A stretch of DNA of 22,364 nt from CAYRIF01 sp964424205 (GTDB lineage: Bacteria > Bacteroidota > Bacteroidia > Cytophagales > Cyclobacteriaceae). Position numbers and translations under genes: made by a program. The stretch lies in NCBI GenBank assembly GCA_964424205.1, contig CAYRIF010000015.1, positions 1-22,364 on the forward strand, read 5' to 3'. The notes below the pieces were generated by a model that worked only from the letters and a program-made list of their open reading frames with translations, was not told where the DNA came from and searched no databases. The stretch's first letter is position 1; each line of letters begins with the position of its first letter. Shown one piece after another: positions 19,801 to 22,364 of the stretch.

Positions 19801-20045
19801 AGGCTAGGAAAAGAAACCCTATTCTGAAAATAAGCGAATAGTATGGTCGAAAATACTCCTAAAAATCCCTGAACTAAGAATGCATAATCTAGCTGATCTA
19901 CATATTCATTAATAAACATGTTCTCTGCTGATATCTGAAAGGTTGCAATAAAAACACCTAAGAAGAATCCATTCGCCAACAATAAAGTGACTAGCTTTTC
20001 CTCTCCCTGCTTGGTACCAATAAGTTTAAGTAATTTTGCGAACAT
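16845..20045 (-). CDS. Transporter-like membrane protein with HEAT-type repeats and degenerate cNMP-binding domain
   Basis: A 1,066-residue protein in three parts. Residues 1-425 hold 12 hydrophobic segments resembling the ADP/ATP-translocase (Npt/TLC) branch of the major facilitator superfamily, with the loop GRLFDNRQSKRIIGGIDTGQ after helix 4. Residues 450-905 are helical repeats of HEAT type, for example REYAARFLKVSW and PKVRRAAIVAAGWIG. Residues 920-1045 resemble a cyclic-nucleotide-binding domain (FIVKKGSIEMQ ... IFGNLLMY ... TDTVVAYRDAVLLAI). In its phosphate-binding cassette the expected FGE glutamate is asparagine and the arginine before the TVVA-like strand is missing, so binding of cAMP or cGMP is doubtful. 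The substrate is unknown and nucleotide transport should not be assumed. It lies 139 bp before the TIR-like gene and may be a separate unit. A -7-like box lies 55 bp upstream of its ATG. Confidence 0.8.
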   Translation of the reverse strand: MFAKLLKLIGTKQGEEKLVTLLLANGFFLGVFIATFQISAENMFINEYVDQLDYAFLVQGFLGVFSTILFAYFQNRVSFPSLIIFVLSGIFLFLIAVLVLFKVYYHKYLIYLLFVMMGPLTALVILIFWGVFGRLFDNRQSKRIIGGIDTGQLTGTILAFFVISILSRFELIQDDVNQLYVSAVSILGAMVFLLKIIRDYDLNIVKKKTKEEVKETSYVKIVKDKYVLLLSIFLIISIIIFRLVDFSFLQVVTLQFPDDSYRRFFLAVLNGGIMILSFLIQTFLNDRIIMNYGLKVSLTILPIILVFFTFAAIISGAIFGFSPADGGIFIFFFLSITLSKLFSASIRDALENPAFKLFFLPLDNKVRFDIQAKVEGVVNQVGIIIAATLLIGFGFFAYVELIDYSYLLIVVLVIIIYVVSKLYNEYRISLKKKLEAQKQDSILLVGSERKVTNVILSNIRNVDYIKAIFSLKMLEIVNPIVFEEKLLDYLAHPSDQVREYVLRKIEHLKLIDSSNGVSQFIETNKSKELKILALKVYDNLNETHSIKLTQFQFFILVKSDNPIDREYAARFLKVSWRDTYDQFLIELLRDTNPKVRRAAIVAAGWIGQVEILKYLIPNLSLNQYKHAASSAIVKFSNRALDQLEIEFYKTDQSNDTRAQIVKIYGRIGGEKSAALLWDKINFPNKEIVAIIIHSLTISDTKISVTQTSAVKHIIDDYISIYAWNASMLANLPKGRNWKMLMQALEEENMYNLDQLYLLLSLIYDKQSIQLVKENINSGTVDGITFAIELLDVFVTDDIKPKLVAVLDDISNEEVVRRLSEYFPQEKYTHIELLKQIVNRDFNSINCWTKACAIYNLALLDDAKVCEELIANIFNADSFLRETAAWAIYQIDPQAYRLHTKRLKEQVRMILDKTILPTNIGSFSIGRIKFHDIVLLKKIKMFSDLTWVAVRGITEHLLEVYLPEGKSLENKDNIFIVKKGSIEMQKKNGLKVRMGERNIFGNLLMYEQGATDTVVAYRDAVLLAIDRETLLGLISSRMKQFKQLVPNLGSIFKEKFEKDDVLIEEII

Positions 20046-20099
20046 CTATCAACTCTCAATTTTGATAATCAGCTTTATCCAACGTTTAAAGCTGAAATT

Positions 20100-20107
20100 C
20101 AAAAGTA
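20100..20107 (-). promoter_or_regulatory. Possible -7 box for the transporter-like gene
   Basis: On the minus strand this reads TACTTTTG, an exact match to the Bacteroidota -7 consensus TAnnTTTG. It ends 55 bp upstream of the ATG at 20045, leaving a leader of about 45-50 nt. No TTG was found at the expected -33 spacing (the nearest is 12 nt away), so this is half a promoter at best. Confidence 0.35.
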
Positions 20108-20314
20108 TCGAAAGGTTAACAAAATAGCGCTACACGGTAAGTAAAGCTTGTTTTTTACTTTAATTGGTCGTTTTTCATTAAGATGTGTGAATTAATTACG
20201 CCAGAATATTATTCGCGACCTAATTATATTAGACATTGAAAAATAATTTCATTGCCACAGGAATATATTGCTCTTGGTATGTAAGTAAAACAAAACAGTT
20301 CAAAACAACAAAAT

Positions 20315-20350
20315 CAGCATTGTATTGCATATTTTTGCAATAGAATGCTG
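20315..20350 (-). terminator. Stem-loop terminator after the OmpH-like gene
   Basis: A 14 bp inverted repeat with one mismatch: CAGCATTGTATTGC at 20315-20328 and GCAATAGAATGCTG at 20337-20350, around an 8 nt loop. It begins 22 bp beyond the stop of the leftward OmpH-like gene. On the minus strand it is followed by a T-rich run (ATTTTGTTGTTTTG), which fits an intrinsic terminator. The other strand has A-rich sequence after the stem, so it should work leftward only. Confidence 0.68.
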
Positions 20351-20372
20351 ACCTGGAAATATTCTGTATTCG

Positions 20373-20999
20373 TTATTTTGATTCGGTAGAATCTGTTTTT
20401 ATTTTTAGAGACTCCTGATATGTCTTATTTAATCCTTCAATTACTACCTGTGTAATATCAAGCCCTTTATGTGCATATAATAAACCGCTACCTCGTTGCT
20501 GCGACAAAACAACCTCCAAATTATTCTTTTTTCCATATTTTTCTAAAAACCTAGTCACATCGTCATAAAGCTTGCCATTAATTGCCGCCTCTTTTTGCAT
20601 TAATGTTTGAGAGAGTCCTTCTTGACGTTTCATCAAGTTTTCTCGCTTTTTGTACAGGTTTTCTTCCAATGCCTTCGCTTGATTAATTGTTAATGAACCA
20701 GCCGTTCTTTGAAAATCCGCCACCTCTCTCTCCAGTCCTTGGGCTCGGCGATTCATGTCATCTTCCATTTTTTTCTTCTCTGCTTGCAGTTCTTCCGATT
20801 TAATTTTGAAATAATCATAGTTTGCTAACAAAGTATCTGAAATTACATAAGCAATTTTATGAGCGCCTGCAACTGAAATAGAATCAACTCCCGTCACATC
20901 TGAACGGGTTTCAGTTTTAGCACTAGAAAAATGAAAGTAATATAGAATCGCAACTGCGATAAAAAGGATTATATTTAAAATATAAGATAAATTCTTCAC
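20373..20999 (-). CDS. OmpH/Skp-family periplasmic chaperone
   Basis: A 208-residue protein of the OmpH/Skp family, periplasmic chaperones that hold unfolded outer-membrane proteins (family knowledge). A hydrophobic N-terminal segment (about 6-22) acts as signal or anchor; a possible cleavage site follows FSSA near residue 27. IAYVISDTLLANYDYFK is the usual first strand and helix. Residues 65-150 form the long charged coiled-coil hairpin (EELQAEKKKMEDDMNRR and onward), and the end has NLEVVLSQQRGSGLLYAHKGLDIT followed by a short helix, as in the Skp core. The length is normal for the family. The gene stands alone: divergent from the exported propeller gene upstream and closed by a stem-loop downstream. 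It may help fold barrels such as that of the nearby operon, but nothing in the sequence links them directly. Confidence 0.86.
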   Translation of the reverse strand: MKNLSYILNIILFIAVAILYYFHFSSAKTETRSDVTGVDSISVAGAHKIAYVISDTLLANYDYFKIKSEELQAEKKKMEDDMNRRAQGLEREVADFQRTAGSLTINQAKALEENLYKKRENLMKRQEGLSQTLMQKEAAINGKLYDDVTRFLEKYGKKNNLEVVLSQQRGSGLLYAHKGLDITQVVIEGLNKTYQESLKIKTDSTESK

Positions 21000-21034
21000 G
21001 TTGTTATTTTTAGGATTTATAAAAAATTAGTGGG

Positions 21035-21042
21035 CAAAGATA
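21035..21042 (-). promoter_or_regulatory. Possible -7 box for the OmpH-like gene
   Basis: On the minus strand this reads TATCTTTG, matching TAnnTTTG exactly. It lies 36 bp upstream of the ATG at 20999 and would give a leader of about 30 nt. No -33 TTG was found at the normal spacing. Confidence 0.4.
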
Positions 21043-21055
21043 AATAAAAAATGCA

Positions 21056-21063
21056 TATTTTTG
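21056..21063 (+). promoter_or_regulatory. Possible -7 box for the rightward propeller gene
   Basis: TATTTTTG matches TAnnTTTG and ends 47 bp before the ATG at 21111. It faces away from the leftward box at 21035-21042, with 13 bp between them. No clear -33 element was found upstream, and the region is AT-rich, so chance matches are possible. Confidence 0.33.
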
Positions 21064-21110
21064 ATTTCTTTATGCTATTGTATTTAAATTTATAGACATT
21101 TTTTGCACTT

Positions 21111-22364
21111 ATGGTAAAAACAAAAAATCTAAAGTTAGTCCTTCTATTTTGTATAATTTATGGTGCCGTGCTCCTACTTATAAGTTCTACTCGAAAAGAA
21201 GCAATAAAACTTCAACCCTATCAGGCTATTACAATCGCATCTGCAGCAGCAAAATCTACACAAGAAATAAAAGATAATATCAATGCCAGAGAAGCATATG
21301 AAAAACGTATGTTAATCGATCCAAAAACAGGACGTATCCCTAAAAACATTAGAGCTAAAGAATTAAGGTTCACTAAAACACTCCCCATAAGAGGAAAGTC
21401 GAAAGGTAATTTAAGAACAAAAAATCTAAGAGCCATATCAGGAACAGCATGGATTGTTAGTGGCCCTAATAATGTAGGTGGTAGAACAAGGGCACTTGCA
21501 ATTGATGCGACAAATGAAAATGTGATACTTGCAGGTGGTACTTCCGGAGGCATGTGGCGCTCCGAAAATAATGGACTAAATTGGGTTAAAACAACTAAAG
21601 TTGCAGCACTCCATAGTGTAAGCTCCTTAACCCAAGATACAAGGGCTGGTAAAGAAAATATTTGGTATTATGGCACAGGAGAGTTAATTGGTAACTCTGC
21701 CAGAGGTGGTGGTAGTGCTACTTATAGAGGTGATGGCATTTTCAAATCCATTGATGGTGGGAAAAATTGGATTTCATTGGCATCAACCAATGGCGGCAAT
21801 CCCAACGAATTCACCAATACATTTCAGTTTGTATGGAATATAGCAACTAATCCCAACAACTTAAGCCAGGATGAAATATTTGCTGCCACTTTTGGAGGTC
21901 TTCAAAGATCCGTCGATGGCGGCTTGAGCTGGCAATACGTCTTAGGTGCTAGTAGTAATGATAGCCCATTGTATTCAGACATTGCAATAGCTGATAACGT
22001 CATGTATGCTACCATGAGCCAATCCTCTCCCAAAGGAACTGCTGCAACCAAAGGAATTTATCGTTCTACCAACGGTACCAATTGGGTGAACATCACGCCT
22101 ACCGGTTGGCCAATTAAATATGACAAAACAATCATTGGAATTGCCCCATCCAATCCCAATATCGTCTATTTCTTGTCCAGCAGTGAACCAAATGATTTAT
22201 GGAAGTATACCTATTTATCTGGTGATGGTACTGGCTCAGGTGGGCAATGGAATAATTTGACCCAAAATATTCCAATGTTTGGTGGAGAGACAGGAGATTT
22301 TGATTCTCAAGGATCATATAATATGCTGTTAAAGGTTCATCCTACCAATGAAGATCTTGTGTTT
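21111..22364 (+). CDS. Exported sortilin/BNR-type beta-propeller protein (partial, runs off window)
   Basis: The frame is open from the ATG at 21111 to the window end (418 codons, no stop), so the C-terminus is missing. A hydrophobic N-terminal segment (about 8-25) serves as signal peptide or anchor. It is followed by about 85 charged residues with no recognised fold. From about residue 110 the sequence is a VPS10/sortilin or BNR-repeat propeller: WIVSGPNNVGGRTRALAID, GGTSGGMWRSENNGLNW, GDGIFKSIDGGKNWISL, GGLQRSVDGGLSWQYV and GIYRSTNGTNWVNI, with Asp-box-like S.DGG..W turns. Such proteins in Bacteroidota are often long and end in a T9SS sorting domain, but that cannot be seen here. It is divergent from the OmpH-like gene. 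The substrate or ligand is unknown, and this propeller alone does not show an enzyme activity. Confidence 0.82.
   Translation, partial: MVKTKNLKLVLLFCIIYGAVLLLISSTRKEAIKLQPYQAITIASAAAKSTQEIKDNINAREAYEKRMLIDPKTGRIPKNIRAKELRFTKTLPIRGKSKGNLRTKNLRAISGTAWIVSGPNNVGGRTRALAIDATNENVILAGGTSGGMWRSENNGLNWVKTTKVAALHSVSSLTQDTRAGKENIWYYGTGELIGNSARGGGSATYRGDGIFKSIDGGKNWISLASTNGGNPNEFTNTFQFVWNIATNPNNLSQDEIFAATFGGLQRSVDGGLSWQYVLGASSNDSPLYSDIAIADNVMYATMSQSSPKGTAATKGIYRSTNGTNWVNITPTGWPIKYDKTIIGIAPSNPNIVYFLSSSEPNDLWKYTYLSGDGTGSGGQWNNLTQNIPMFGGETGDFDSQGSYNMLLKVHPTNEDLVF

Larger units (their letters stand above)
20046..20372. other. Intergenic region between OmpH-like and transporter-like genes
   Basis: This 327 bp gap has no coding potential that I can support on either strand. 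It contains a stem-loop just after the OmpH-like gene (20315-20350) and a leftward -7-like box (20100-20107). A smaller inverted repeat, AAGTAAA at 20139-20145 and TTTACTT at 20154-20160, could form a 7 bp hairpin of unknown role. No tRNA or recognisable small RNA was seen. Confidence 0.6.

Noticed and set aside
21221..21553. Minus-strand frame opposite the rightward propeller gene
   Set aside because: The plus strand here encodes a continuous signal-peptide plus propeller protein; the minus frame has no recognisable feature. The small frame at 22132-22317 is rejected for the same reason.

Overview
The window is a 22 kb piece of a Bacteroidota genome, most likely a gliding or marine Cytophagales-type bacterium. 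This rests on a type A C-terminal sorting domain of the type IX secretion system (T9SS) on a 2,531-residue surface protein, tight gene packing without clear Shine-Dalgarno sites, TAnnTTTG-like -7 boxes in intergenic DNA, an OmpH/Skp chaperone, and AT-rich sequence. No tRNA, rRNA, CRISPR array, insertion sequence or transposase was found. The genus is inference.

Layout. All genes read leftward except the last one. On the right, an incomplete rightward gene (21111 to the window end) encodes an exported sortilin/BNR-type beta-propeller protein. It is divergent from an OmpH-like periplasmic chaperone gene (20373-20999), which ends in a stem-loop terminator. Next comes a 1,066-residue membrane protein (16845-20045) with a 12-helix transporter-like domain, a HEAT-type helical region and a degenerate cyclic-nucleotide-binding domain.

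The centre is the most interesting part. Four genes are packed with 1 bp gaps or a 4 bp overlap, in transcription order: a TIR-like multidomain protein (15260-16705); a STAND-type NTPase with one membrane helix, an alanine-rich coiled coil and a WD40 propeller (12145-15258); an exported protein with a TPR-like head and an outer-membrane beta-barrel (11031-12143); and a beta-propeller lipoprotein (9766-11034). After 151 bp follows the giant T9SS-secreted protein (2019-9614), with eleven tandem ~85-residue repeats, further PKD-like modules, two PKD domains, a MAM-like domain, an Omp28-like domain and a sorting domain. Read as one unit, the five products would span cytoplasm, inner membrane, periplasm, outer membrane and cell surface. 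My working hypothesis is a trans-envelope recognition or signalling system. The gene order and domains are seen; the function is inference.

On the left, menC (o-succinylbenzoate synthase, menaquinone synthesis, 892-1968) lies 2 bp before a VIT1/CCC1-family iron/manganese transporter gene (164-889), so these two form a small coupled pair. Bases 1-163 hold no recognisable gene.
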